Program-made: the position numbers and the translations under genes | Source of the DNA: Lactarius indigo | Lineage: Eukaryota; Basidiomycota; Agaricomycetes; Russulales; Russulaceae | Assembly: GCA_025766275.1 (NCBI GenBank) | Contig: JAFKAC010000053.1 | Coordinates: 310,001-374,000 of the forward strand | Direction: 5' to 3' | DNA: 64,000 nucleotides | Shown here: positions 43,396 through 54,614 of the stretch, piece after piece | Numbering within the stretch: position 1 is the first letter of the stretch | Layout: each line of letters starts with the position of its first letter | The notes under the pieces: generated by a model | The model's input: the letters and a program-made list of their open reading frames with translations, nothing else | Database searches by the model: none | What the model was told of the DNA's origin: nothing

Positions 43396-44190
43396 CTAAT
43401 GTCTTGCCACACACGATACGACCAGCCTGTAATCCTCCCCCTCTAGACCCTCCCCAGCCCTGAACGCCAAGATCAAGTCATCATGTACACCTCCAGGCAA
43501 AACGAACACCGTCCCGTCCTGCACCTCCTCCACGATCACTCGCGCAGTCTCCTCAATCAGATTGAGCAGCGCCTCGTGCTCCCCGGCGACCACCAACACC
43601 CGCTCCGCCACGTGCCTCAGCCCGCACCACCATCCGCCCGTCGCTGCAAACGCCGGCTCCAGATGCGCACGCAGCTCTGGTGTCACCCCTGGCACCACGT
43701 AGTCAGTGAACAGTCGGTACATGCATAGCGGGAGCACGTCCCGTGCAGCGTTGTGCATGTACGATGGTGCATCAGTGCGGAACTCCATCCATGGCGACAG
43801 TAGCAGCTTTGTGCCCTCAGGAAGCTCACCTGTGAGAACCTCCGTGCCATTCGTGCAGTGCACCTATGCCTCGTACATCTGTGCCGTCGTCAGCCCGAGC
43901 ACAGACTTGAGCTCCCAGGGGGTCCGCGCGCATGTGTGCTGAGAATGTATCAGGCTGCAGTGGTGCGCGTGGCGTGGAGCCACGAGCGATCCTTGTTTTC
44001 GCGGAATTCGCCGAGTGCAAGCTACGGAACATAGAGAGTTGTAAAATAAGAACACACATCCCAAGCAGGGAATGGGAGCAAGCTAGTATAGAGTGGTACT
44101 CACGTAGAACCATGATGACTGGGGCGACTGTACCTTCTGCCATAATGTGAGCGGAGGGACGATGTTGCCACGTCTGTACCGTGACCGTGA
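43396..44190 (-). pseudogene. Esterase pseudogene with the active-site region deleted
   Basis: Related to the esterase at 60,067. The 5' part (RRGNIVPPLTLWQK; RENKDRSW; TPWELKSVLGLTTAQMYEA) is followed by TAG where the intact gene has TGG (EAWA). Further on LPEGTKL is joined directly to LLSPWMEFRTDAPSY, so the HGGG oxyanion hole and the GDSAGG nucleophile elbow, about 150 codons, are missing. The C-terminal part to 43,396 stays open and contains the His motif GGVHDDL. Two independent lesions make it non-functional. Confidence 0.8.
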
Positions 44191-44570
44191 TTGCAGACAC
44201 CCACAGAAGCGTGAAGGCGACGGGCAGGGACATTGACACCGGCTCGGGGGGGGGGGACGGATGGCGGCCGCGGCCGTTGCGCACCGGACTGCAGCTTGGT
44301 TGTCAATGCGACGCCACAGGGTCTCAGATAATTTCAAAGAGAAGACGTGTCCTCTGCAGTATTACTGTAGTTACCCATTGTCGCCGCGGTGCAGCTGGGA
44401 GTGATAACTTAGTTACGGTACGATCTTCCTTCGAATTCGGGTATCTTAAGGTAGGTGTTCAGGTGTCCAGAACTAATTGCATGCTGTTCAAAACAATGAC
44501 GCTGGTGCTCGCATGGAATTGGAGCGTCTTCCATCGTAACAGGTAATCGAAGCAATCTGATGTACAGTAT
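44191..44570. other. Spacer between esterase pseudogenes
   Basis: Matches 61,390-61,696, the spacer between the two intact esterases (shared ACAGCTGGGA, CAAAATAATGACGCTGG-like blocks). A run of 10 G lies near 44,250. No gene. Confidence 0.45.
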
Positions 44571-44990
44571 TCAGTTTCCGCTACGGAAGGATCTGGTCGA
44601 GAACGCGACAATTGCGTTGTAGTCATGATCGTTCCCACCCTGCCCCGCCGCGGACTTGATTATCATGTCTTCGTGAGTTCCTCCAGGCTCGGCCACCGTT
44701 ATCGTGTCCTTCACATGCTGGCAGATGGCCCTTCTCACATCAACTATCTGGTCAAACAGGCCTTCGTGCTCACCCGTAGTGATGAGTATATGAGGATACA
44801 CCCCATCGAGCCTAGACCATCAGCCAGCCAGCGCAGCGGGTTCCACGTGATGTTTCAGCTCAGGACTCCGGGCCTTACCAGGACGCCATGGACTTGTATG
44901 AGCGGGAGAGAAGCCAGGTTTTTGCCCTCGTCACGGGTATACAATGGTGCGTCTACATTGTAAGCCACCCACGGGGATATCAGCACCAAG
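44571..44990 (-). pseudogene. Truncated esterase, C-terminal half only
   Basis: Homologous to the end of the esterase at 61,697: MYPHILITTGEHEGLFDQIVDV, EPGGTHEDMIIK, QGGNDHDYNAIVAF. Upstream of this the frame is lost (a stop in VLVRPGVLS), and near 44,990 the homology ends abruptly where a Did2 fragment begins. Confidence 0.75.
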
Positions 44991-44994
44991 GGGA

Positions 44995-45500
44995 GGGAGG
45001 GAGGGGGAGACGCACGTGCTCAAGGTTCACCTTCACCATCGCCTTGTCCATGTCCTTGATGACGCTCGTTATGTTCCCTGTCATCCGCCGCATTGTCACA
45101 GCCGTCTCGACGTAGCTAGCGAAGTGGAGGAGGTTGTGCGCCTCACTCTTCTTGCGGATCGCATTGGAAGCTTTGGGCCGCGCGCTGTCATTGTTGCCTT
45201 GCTGCTAGTGCGGCGCCTGTGGCGCCGATTGTTTCATTGGTCGCAACGAGAACGAGGTGGGAGGCGCATACCCTCTCGGGCCCTGTCCTCTCCACATCCT
45301 TGTCCTTCTGCACCTTCCTTGCTTGTCGACTGAACGACTTGGCCATGAACTGCGAAGGGTTCGATTCGGCGTTCGGGTGTTGAGAAACGAAAGTGGGAAA
45401 GCACTTTGAGCTGGAACAGCGTCTCTTTCAGGGATCGACCAGCAGGCTCCGAGTCTGCTCCGGAAGTGAAGGCTGCGAAAACTCACTCTCGGGGTTAAAG
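44995..45500 (-). pseudogene. Did2/CHMP1 5'-half fragment
   Basis: Matches 35,500-36,030 of the Did2 gene, covering exons 4 to 1 with introns, so it arose by DNA duplication, not retroposition. The start codon region is deleted (ACTCACTCTCGGGGTT then a gap), exon 3/4 carry indels, and exon 5 with the MIT-interacting motif is absent. It marks the left edge of DUF6535 unit B. Confidence 0.75.
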
Positions 45501-45660
45501 CTGGCTGTTCCTAGCAAATCACCGACCACTGGAAACCGGATCGGCCATGTGATGTGACACTAAAGTCACCGAACTTAACGGAGTGAACATAGTGAACAGT
45601 GAAAGCGATCTCAAGCGAATGGTCCGGCCTCGGGTCCGGCGGAAAAACGCCGATCAGGTC

Positions 45661-45690
45661 CACCGTCACCGTCACCGTCACCGTCACCGC
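45661..45690 (+). repeat. Hexanucleotide repeat (CACCGT)n
   Basis: Four exact CACCGT units plus CACCGC. The same place has one unit in unit A (near 36,178) and two in unit C (near 51,042), so it is a length-variable microsatellite. Confidence 0.7.
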
Positions 45691-45719
45691 TCTGAGGGAC
45701 ATTCGCAGTTCTAGTATGT

Positions 45720-46150
45720 ACTGTATGTCTTTCCCCCCGCGATCAGCCTTAGCCTTTTCCCCACCCTCGAGGCTTCGATTTCAGAACGAAGCCATCATGC
45801 ATGCCTCAGGGAAAGACAACCACCGTCGTGTCCTGCACCTCGCCTGCACAGTCAATCCTCTCGATCAGATCGAGCAGGCCTAGGTTGAGGCTACTGTAGC
45901 ACCAGTGACGACACGTGTCCCGGCCCGACGCGTGACCGTGTGACCACCCACATCACCCCGAACGCCGACTCTAGGTGCACACGCACGCAGCGGCAGTGCC
46001 GCTCCCGGTAGCAAGCACCTGTCCCACTGGAGGCGCGAGCAATCGCTCGTGTGGGAAAAAGTTGACGGTTCGCAAAAGTCGATGGCCTCGGTACATCCCT
46101 TCAGGCATCCTTCAGAAATTCTGGGGCCGTGCGCGCGAATCAGCTGCGTT
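45720..46150 (-). pseudogene. Decayed alpha/beta-hydrolase remnant (unit B)
   Basis: Sister of 36,180-36,660, with the same order of fragments and further deletions; collinear with unit A to base resolution over long stretches. Confidence 0.6.
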
Positions 46151-46813
46151 GTGCATGCATACGGCACCCGTCTTATTCACTGTGTGAGCTCCACAAGTAA
46201 CACTAAGCTCGGTCTGAATTGAGAATGAGTAATCGGGCTTACCCGGAAAAGCGGAGCGATCGGCTGGCCCACTGTGCGAGCAAGGGGGCTCATACAGTAT
46301 GGCGCTGCCAGTGGCCATTGATTTATGTAAAGCAAAAATAAACGCGACCCCAATTGGTCTTCAACGCGAAATCGAAATTATTTCCAGCAAGTTGTAACCC
46401 CCATTACTGTAAATACGTTTAACGGTCAGTCATGTATGTGGGAACCCTCAGGAGTGACGCCATGGCATAACCAAGCCCCCGCACATTCAAGTCCCTGCCC
46501 AGAAAATGGGATTGTAGAACCTTGATCAGTTCTAGGAAGAATTTATTTCTCGTGTACAGTGAGCACGTATGTTAGTGCAGATCCCAGAATTGGTCCCATA
46601 GATGAAGCAAAACTAGCTTTACAGTACAAACACTCGACCGAGATGCGCGAAGTAGGATACGATAAAGCTACTCATGTCGGCGGTTTGTGGATAATTGTAT
46701 AAGACAGAGACTTCTACTCCACGCCAACTTCCAAGACTGATAAAAAGCGCCTCCTGGTCAATCCGTATCCTCGCAGAGTTACCAAATTATCTCATCCCCT
46801 AACAAATTTCGGC
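46151..46813. other. Conserved 3' flank of the DUF6535 gene, unit B
   Basis: Counterpart of 36,661-37,312 in unit A. No gene. Confidence 0.5.
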
Positions 46814-49800
46814 TCAACGATCGAGGTCCTGCATCGCTGTATCTTGTGACAAACCCATCGCGCGTAGTAGTTTCTCCAACGTCTGCCGCAGTCGGTCTAA
46901 CGTCTCCACAGTTTGGTCCTTGAGCCGATTCGAGTCAGGGCGCACTGCGTTCTCGACTTCCTTGTGTATGTTCAGCAGTAATCCCCGTTGGTCCATAGGC
47001 ACATGGCGCACATCCTCGAGTTTGAACCTATCACGAAGACGGCTTACGAGCATGTAGAGCGCGTCTTGAGCCATGTCTAGCATTCCTGTCGGTGTGCCCT
47101 CTGTGGTGAACAAGATATCAATCTCGCCCAACATGAGGGAAACGACCTTCTGGAAATTGATGATGCGGAGCTGGTGAGGCGAAAGTGAATTTTCACGGCG
47201 CCCTGTGCCGAGGATAGCTGATATGCATGCCAGTTCCGCGTTTTCGGCATGACCACCAAGCAAAATGGGTGATGTGAAGTCGTCAACCAGCTTACATACG
47301 ATCAAGGCCCCGAAGCAGTATCCTGTAATACGTGCAGTAGGATCCTGTTCAGTCTGGAAGTGGTGGGTGATCTCCGGGCTGGCAAGCATGAGGGGGAAGT
47401 AGGACGGCAATGGACGAGAACTTTGATGGTACGCCTTGCCAGAGTCCCAGAGGATCTTCAGAGACATCCGCAGACAGCTCGTGCGCACTTCTTCCGCGAG
47501 AGGCGAAGTGTCTGGTAAGCATAACTCAAGGAGTCCGTGGAGACGGGATACAATGATGCGTTCAAGTGTGTCGTTAGAAACGTTGGATGGTGCGACTGCT
47601 TGATCTGGCTGCAGTTCGGGGTTCCCCCGGTCCGGAAGCGCTTGAGAGAGGATGCCGAGCGTCTGTTGGAGTATGTCACTCGAGTTGAGCGGCACATCAT
47701 CGACTTTCAAGTAGCCGAAAGAGCCCAATACGAAGGGGGCCATGTTGAAAAGTTCGACGGCGCCGGGCTGGGTAAGGTAAACCTTCACGTCATCGACCTT
47801 AGAACCAAGGATAGACGATAGGCATGCCAGTGCTCTATTGTTCTTGAGAAGGGTGCGTGCGCCGATGTCAGTCACGAGCTTGTTTACGATCAAGGCCCCA
47901 ACACAACGACTTAACAGCTTGTGGGAGAAGTCACTTCCCTTGCGTATGCGACGAGTGAACTCTGGGTGGGTGAAAGCGATGTAGAGGTAGGGTGGCAATG
48001 GAGCCGAGTTGCCGCGTTCGATGTACGCTCTTGTGAAATGCCAGAGGTTTTTCAGACACATGAATAGCACTATTCTGCACATTTCATAAGAAAGAGGCGG
48101 GATCCCTGGAGTGCATCTTCAGACTATGGAGGTAGGATCAAGACGCGAGTGCGCACCGACCTTCCGAAAGGTCCACCGAGATATCTGTGAGATCTAGCCG
48201 CATCTCTTCCTCAATTCGTGGTAGAAAAGCCCGAGAGAGGATGTTGAACGTCTGTTGGACGACTTGGACCGTATCTAGCACACCCGAGGTTGCGTCACTG
48301 AAGGGGAGGACGAAGTTATCTTCCGTCGCGAGGAAAACTATATTTACGATTTGGATGACCCCTGGGTGTTTAAGAAAATGTGCCACATCACGGCTCTCGA
48401 TACCTAGGATTGACGATAGGCACCTCAACTCGATGTCGCTGGCCGGAAGTCTGCGTAAGTGGATATCGGTTGCGAGCTCGTTTACGACCAATGCGCCGGC
48501 ACAACGTCCTATCATACGGACAGGGTGGTCGTTTTGCTCACGAATTCGACCGGCCATATTTGGGTTGAAAAAGATGATGCAGATGTTGGATAACAAAGGC
48601 GCTGAGTCCCCGAGTTTATTGATGGCTTGTATAAGATGCCAAAGGCCCTTCGAACACGTCCGTAAACAGTACGTGCGAACCTTTTCTGTGAGAGGCGGCG
48701 AATCCACTGCTATGCACGTTTTAAGGAGGTCATTGAGACGATATAGGAGGACGTGTTCAAACTTTCTGTCAGTAGAAACGTCGGTCAAAGGATGTCGCAA
48801 AAAATATTGTAGTTCAGCGCTCTCTTGAGCCGGTTCGGAGAGGATGCCCAGTGTTTGTTGGACCACATCCAGCACATCCGATGGATTTATATCGGCGGCC
48901 AATGTGCTGACCTCGCCAAACTTGAATGAAATCATGTTTGCAATTACGACGGCACTAGGCTGGCTAAGTAGAAGTTCCTCCTCGTCACCTTCAGTATCGA
49001 GGATAGTCGATATGCACCCAAGCTCCGCATCGGTGACCGGTGCTGTGCGCGAGTTGACGTCAGCCGCAAGCTTGTTTGCGACTAATGCCTCAAAACAACG
49101 TCCTAACACACGGACACCGGTGTCCTCTTCGTCCCGAATGCGATGAATGATCTCTGGACTGGCGAGGGTACCCGGGATATAGGATGGTAACACCTGGGGA
49201 GACCCAAGTTGATTGTATCCTCTTCCAAAGTACCACAGGCACTTCATGCAGACCTGCAGACGGTTCTTGCGCGTTTTTTCGTCGAGAAGCGACGTCTTCG
49301 GTGTACAGGTCTTGAGGAGATCGTAAAGACGGGACCCGAAGATGGGATCGACGTTTGGTTGGTGGGACATTAAGGGAAGGACAGCCGATGTGGCGTCTTG
49401 AACAACACGAGAGTCGAAGAATCCTGGTATTCGTGCAGCAAAGTCCTCGATCTCCTTGTCTTCGTCGAGTGCTGAAAGTGTCCATACAAGGGCCCTCGTG
49501 ACCACCCTTGAATCCGCTCTATAAGCGCTAAACTCTACACTCTTTCGTATGCCTTGCGAGAACCACTGCTGACGCGTCTTGACCTGCTGTTCGAGAGCTT
49601 CCCACTTTTGGTACCAGTGAGATCCGTACACTCGTGGGTTGACCAAACTCGATATTTTCGACAAGGATTTGCGAATTCCGATGTTGGTTTTGAGAAATAC
49701 GATAACGAAGAACTGGGATATACGCCACGTAAGGCTAGACAAGGGTGTAGCATATGGGCAATTGAGGAAGATGTTTGGTAAAATCGTCAAAATCGCGTAT

Positions 49801-50748
49801 GCCAGAGCGAAAACCACGATGCAACCGAGGGTAGCATACGCGACGGTTGCGTAGATTGGGAAAAGAAAGTCGACGAGACCGATGAAGAACAGGAATACTG
49901 ATATGTGCAAGAGCGTGGGCATTGTCGCGACGGCTCGTGCCATTTCGAATCTAGTAATGCCATCGAATATATATGCTCGCATGCGACCGCGCCTGTGAGT
50001 TGCGCCGCGGCGTTGCCCGAGTTCCTGATACCGTCGGGCCCATTGTTGCATCAATGTCGCGGATAGCGCGCAATTCAAGCTAAGGACCAAGCTGAGAAAC
50101 CATAACACGTTGACCCTGACGGCAGAAGCTGTTGGCTTGAATGGCTGACTGTTCTGCGCGACAACGCTCGTGAGAGGTATCCCGTTGGATATGTTGATAA
50201 GTTGACCAGATATTTGAGAGAGGAGTGCATTAGTCGTATCGCCGGGATCGGGGGATAGGTTATGGTAGCTCTCAATAATAAAGGAAGCGACGGTGGCGGA
50301 GAATAGACCAGTCTTCGATATGTGGTTTAGCCGGTGGCAGTGAACATGCACAAGGAGCGGAGCGGGACTCACAAATACGAGAATTCCGTCTGTATCTCCC
50401 TTCCAAGTCTCAGTTACCTCCTTGTCCTGCTTCTCAGCTTCCGTGAGGTACATCGACCATAGCCCATCAGAAGGGTCTCCGTGATTCTCGTCTGGTACAC
50501 CAATGAGATTACAAGCTGAGAAACGTGAAAGTCAACATACCACGCTGAACCACTGTATTATCCGCGGTAGTAGGAGCCGGCACGTCCCCGTTGTGACGTT
50601 CGTTGGGATCAGAGACCAGAGGCTGGAATGCAAGTGCCAGTGCGCTGGCTAGGGGCCGGGGACCCGAAGTATCTCTAGGTGGAGGGCCCTCATCGATCGG
50701 AGGCTGGGCTTCAAGATCCACACCATGATGTACGTTGGGCGATGCCAT
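46814..50748 (-). CDS. DUF6535 membrane protein B (1,247 aa)
   Basis: Shortest of the three DUF6535 paralogs. Exons: 50748-50541, 50491-50373, 50312-48157, 48074-46814. The four predicted membrane segments are near residues 112-124, 176-197, 242-262 and 266-288, with a basic loop (QRRGATHRRGRMR) between the second and third. The helical modules follow. The link between exons 3 and 4 uses GTGCGC..TGTGCAG in phase 2, giving LSEGR-IVLFMCLKNLW, which restores the module pattern; read through, exon 3 would stop at 48,138. Compared with A and C it lacks one module-coding exon. No inactivating change was seen. The gene lies in a tandem unit shared with A and C, so expression signals are probably alike. 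Confidence 0.85.
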
Positions 50749-51080
50749 TTTGGGGGTCAAAGAACCTAGTGATGAGAGCTGTAGAGGGAAGAAAAATCCA
50801 GGACCCGACGAACCGCTGGCAAGCGAGAGTTATTACAGCGGTTTCAAATCGATAGAGCGCTTTCCCAAAATGGGTTGAGTAAGCAGGATTTCGGGAACTC
50901 CCATCTGTTGAAATGCCAAGGTGTCCTTGTTGGTGTACGAATGTTTTGCGAAGTTACAGTAACGGTGTGAAAAGTGAAAGCGATCCTTGAAGCGATCTCA
51001 AGTGAATGGTCCGGCGGACAAACGCTGATCAGGTACCCCGTCACCGTCACCGCTCGGAGGGACATTGGCAGTTCTAATAT
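50749..51080. other. Junction of DUF6535 units B and C
   Basis: Promoter side of gene B and the left boundary of unit C. Homology with unit A (about 36,120) resumes near 50,985 at AATGGTCCGGCGGACAAACG. Confidence 0.45.
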
Positions 51081-51455
51081 GTACTGTATCTCTTCCCCCC
51101 CCGCGATCAGCCTCAGCCTTTTCCCCACCCTCTCGACTTCGATTTCAGAACGAAGCCATCATGTATGCCTCCAGGCAAGACAATCACCGTCGTGTCCTGC
51201 ACCTCGCCTGTGCGGTCAATCCTTTCGATCAGATCGAACAACGCCTAGTGTATCCTAGGTCGAGGCTACTGTACTGTAGCACCAGTGACGCAACGCGTCC
51301 CGGCCCGATGCACGACCACCTGCATCGCTGCGAACGCCGACTCTAAGTGCGCACGCACGCAGCGGCGGCGCCACTCCCCGCAGCAGCCCGCCCAGACACA
51401 CCTGACCCACGGGAGGCGCGAGCAATTGCTCGTGCGGGAAAATGCTGCTGCTTGA
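51081..51455 (-). pseudogene. Decayed alpha/beta-hydrolase remnant (unit C), split by a transposon
   Basis: Third copy of the esterase tail remnant, collinear with 36,190-36,545. It is interrupted by the inverted-repeat element; its continuation (CTTCGAGACG.., the 36,550-36,620 equivalent) starts again at 53,886. Confidence 0.6.
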
Positions 51456-52991
51456 CATCAGGAAAAATGGTATCCTAGAATTTTTTAAAAAATTTAACAA
51501 ATTTCAGAAAAATGGTAATATATGTTAAGAAATAAGCTGTTTTTCCGATTTTCCAAAATTGTTAAGATAGGTGAGATAAAAACCTCCCTCCAAATTTCCA
51601 GTTAGATTTGGTAAGATCTTACCAAATATCAGCATAAATGGACATATCTTACCATATGTTGGGTGAATATATCCGAAATTGCATTGCAAACAGCAAAGTA
51701 TTTTAGTTACAAACAAGGGCACTCAGTTGTAGTTGCATCCAAAAAAACAATAATATATTATAACTAATAAGATTACATGAAACTACAATTAATACAGGGT
51801 ACTAAGTAGTAGCAGCAACATGGTCATAGCAATGGCTAATGTGCAGGTAGCGGCAGTGTTGTGACTGCCATAGGCCTGCAGGTTCAATATAAGAAAAAAT
51901 CAAGCAACCAAAAAAAAAAAAAACTTATCTAAATATTGAGCTAAGTAGGCAGCGGCGACATTGCCACGAGCGGCGTGGTGGCAGGCGAGACATGGTTCCT
52001 GCACCAAGTTCAACAGTAAATAAAAAAAAAAGAAAAAAAAAAAAAGAATCACTTATCTAGACTTGTGGAGCCGAGGTAGAAGGACATCGGGTCACAACAG
52101 AACTTGCACGCGGCAAGTCGGCATTGGCGGGGGTCTTGCGTCCGTGTTGGGAATATTGCTGTGGACCAGCGTGGTAGAGGAGTGGAGTTGGGGGAGTGGC
52201 GATCGGAGGGGACGGCGTAGTGCCGTTGTCCTGTCTTGCATGTGGCGAGGTGGTGGCGAGGACTTGTGACGTTCGGCGCAGGGTGCGTTGCATGCACTGG
52301 AAAAGCAGGGTGAAAAAAAAAGCAAAAAAAAAAAAAAGAACATATCTTGTACATTAGGCCGAAGCCCCAGCTCGTCGTCAGCCGCCTCTTCGTGATAGTG
52401 TGGTGGGGAATAGCGGCAGAGGGTGATGGGGCTGAGGAGAGGAGGTGGCTTGCATAGCTGGTGCTGGCCACAGATGGGGTGTGGGCGTCGTTCTTGAGTA
52501 CAGTGGGTAGTGGTAGTAGGTCCTCAAGTGGCCCGTCAAAAGAAAAAAAGAAAAAAAAACATACCGTTGGCTGCGTCTTGTGTTGACCATGAGAATGGAT
52601 GCCACGCTGACCGCTGACAGGCTGGGATGGCAGTGGTGTGAGTGGGTGCAGTGGGTGTGGCCTGGATATTAGCGTGGTGAGAGACAAGGGGAAAAAAGAC
52701 TTACCATATCCGATTTGTAGGAAGGAGAGGGAGGGGACGTGACAACGTGGCGATTGAGTGTGGCGACTTGGAAAAAATTTGTGGCTTCTGTGGCGTGGGA
52801 AGGCGAGTTATTGCAATGTGCTCACGCGTGTTGCTGCAAACATGTGAACACCCACTATTTTTCCTCTCAACGCTCCCCTGGGGGGTATTTTTTTCTTCTC
52901 TTCCTACCATGCGGACCACCTCCACAGCCTGCGCAAGAGGGGAGATGCAGTCGAGGAAGAGCTGGACTTTGACCCAATGCGTGAAATATGT

Positions 52992-53023
<32 letters not shown>

Positions 53024-53885
53024 TTTTTTTTTCCGTTTACAGGATCCCCTGTGCACATGAACCACTATGGCCGTGGCTGCACCGGCCTCGACGTGGCACG
53101 CAATGCCCTATCCGCCAACCCGCCACTGCCCCGCCCCAACCTGGTGCCCAAGACCCCGCCACCTCCAACTCAACACCATGCGGCCCCAATAGCAAGACCC
53201 TGCTGCCGCTGCGGCCAACCCACAACACCACCCTAATGCGGCGTGCAAGACCCCGCCAGCGCCAACCCGCCGCGCCACCCCAGCGCGCCCACCACCACCA
53301 GCGTCATGCCACGCCAATATGGTGCACCCCGCCACCTCCAACTCAACACATGCGGCACCAGCACCAACCCAGCGCGCCACCCCAGCGCGCCCACCGCCAC
53401 CAGCGCCACGCACCCCATCACCGCCGAATCGCCACGCAGCTTCAAGATTCCGGCACCATCGCTGCCCCAGCGTGCCTCCTCAAGACTCCACCACTGCCAG
53501 CCCACCCCCACACCACTCCGACACGCCACGCAAGACCCCCACTGTCTCCATGCTTCCTAAATAGTTTAACTAGACTGTAGCTACCTTATTAGTCAAAAAT
53601 ATATTATTGTTTTGTGAATGCAGCCACAGTTGACTAAATTGCATTGAAATGCTTGCTGGTTGTGATGTAAACTTGGACACATTCATCCAAAACACACTGA
53701 ACATGTGTTCATTTATGTAGATATTTGGTAATATTTCACAAAATATAACTAGATATTAAGGGGGAGGTCTTTATCTTGGCAATTTTTCACAACTTTTGAA
53801 AAATCATAACAATTATTCACATATTACCATTTTTCTAAAATTTGTTAAATTTTTAAAAAATTTCAGGATACCGTTTTTCCTGATG
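51456..53885. mobile_element. 2.4-kb non-autonomous TIR element with intron-like modules
   Basis: The ends CATCAGGAAAAA (51,456) and the reverse complement TTTTTCCTGATG (to 53,885) open inverted repeats of about 200 bases with interruptions. Shared inner blocks include AATTTAACAAATTT, GATAAA(A/G)ACCTCCC and TTACCAAATATC. Flanks CTTGA and CTTCGA are what remains of a target duplication, and units A and B show the uninterrupted site. The interior has no transposase. On the minus strand at least five modules repeat a donor-like word (AGATAAGT, AGATATGT, GGTATGT, GGTAAGT), a T-rich tract and a CAG, near 52,705, 52,562, 52,340, 52,055 and 51,930. A plus-strand one lies at 52,985-53,041. A Pro/His-rich repetitive stretch (53,095-53,560) follows. 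Confidence 0.72.
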
Positions 53886-54614
53886 CTTCGAGACGCTTCG
53901 CAAACGTTGATGGCTTCGGTACATCCCTTCAGAAATTTGTGGGACCCTGCGCGCGAATCAGCTACATTCACTATGTGAGCTCCACAACTGACGCTAAGCT
54001 CGGTCTGAGTTGAGAGTGAGTAATCGGGCTTACCCGTAAAAGCGCAGCGATCGGCTGGCCCACTGTGCGATCAAGTGTTCATACAGCATAGCGCTGACCA
54101 TTTAAAGCAAAAACAAACGCGACTTCAATTGGCCCAATACCTTTAACACTAAATCGAAACTATCTCCTACCAGTCGTGACCCTCGTTCAGCAATCAACGG
54201 TCAGTTACGTATGTAGGGACTCAGGAGTGACGCCGGTTTGGACTGAGTGACGATACTAACCGATTTCCCACACATTCAAGCGCCTACCCAGACGACGGGA
54301 TTGTAGAAGCTCGACAAGCTCGACCAGTTGTATGAAGGATTCTTTCTCATGTATGGTGAGCACGTATGCTAGTGCGGGTGCCAGAATTGATCCATAGGTA
54401 AAGCAAAACTGATTGTACAGCACAAACACTCGACTAAGATCATGATGCGCGAAGCAGGATACGACTAAGCGACTCATGTCGGTGGTTTGTGGATAATTGT
54501 ATAAAACAGAGACTTCTACTCTACGCCGATTTCTGAGGCTGATCAAAGCGCCTCCTGATCACTCTATATTCTCGCAGAATTACCAAATTATTCCAACCTC
54601 TAACAAATTCCGGT
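53886..54614. other. Conserved 3' flank of the DUF6535 gene, unit C
   Basis: Resumes the esterase-remnant/3'-flank homology of units A and B after the transposon. No gene. Confidence 0.5.

Noticed and set aside
44995..45500. Processed (retroposed) Did2 copy
   Set aside because: Intron sequences are retained, so it is a DNA-level duplication.
51900..52345. AT-AC type introns suggested by AGATAAGT and AGATATGT words
   Set aside because: The U12 donor consensus ATATCCTT is absent; they look like degraded or unusual GT donors or just transposon repeats.
52747..53580. 277-codon open frame running through a T-run inside the transposon
   Set aside because: It includes a long artificial Phe run from the T-tract and shows no domain; the T-tract more likely belongs to an intron-like module.
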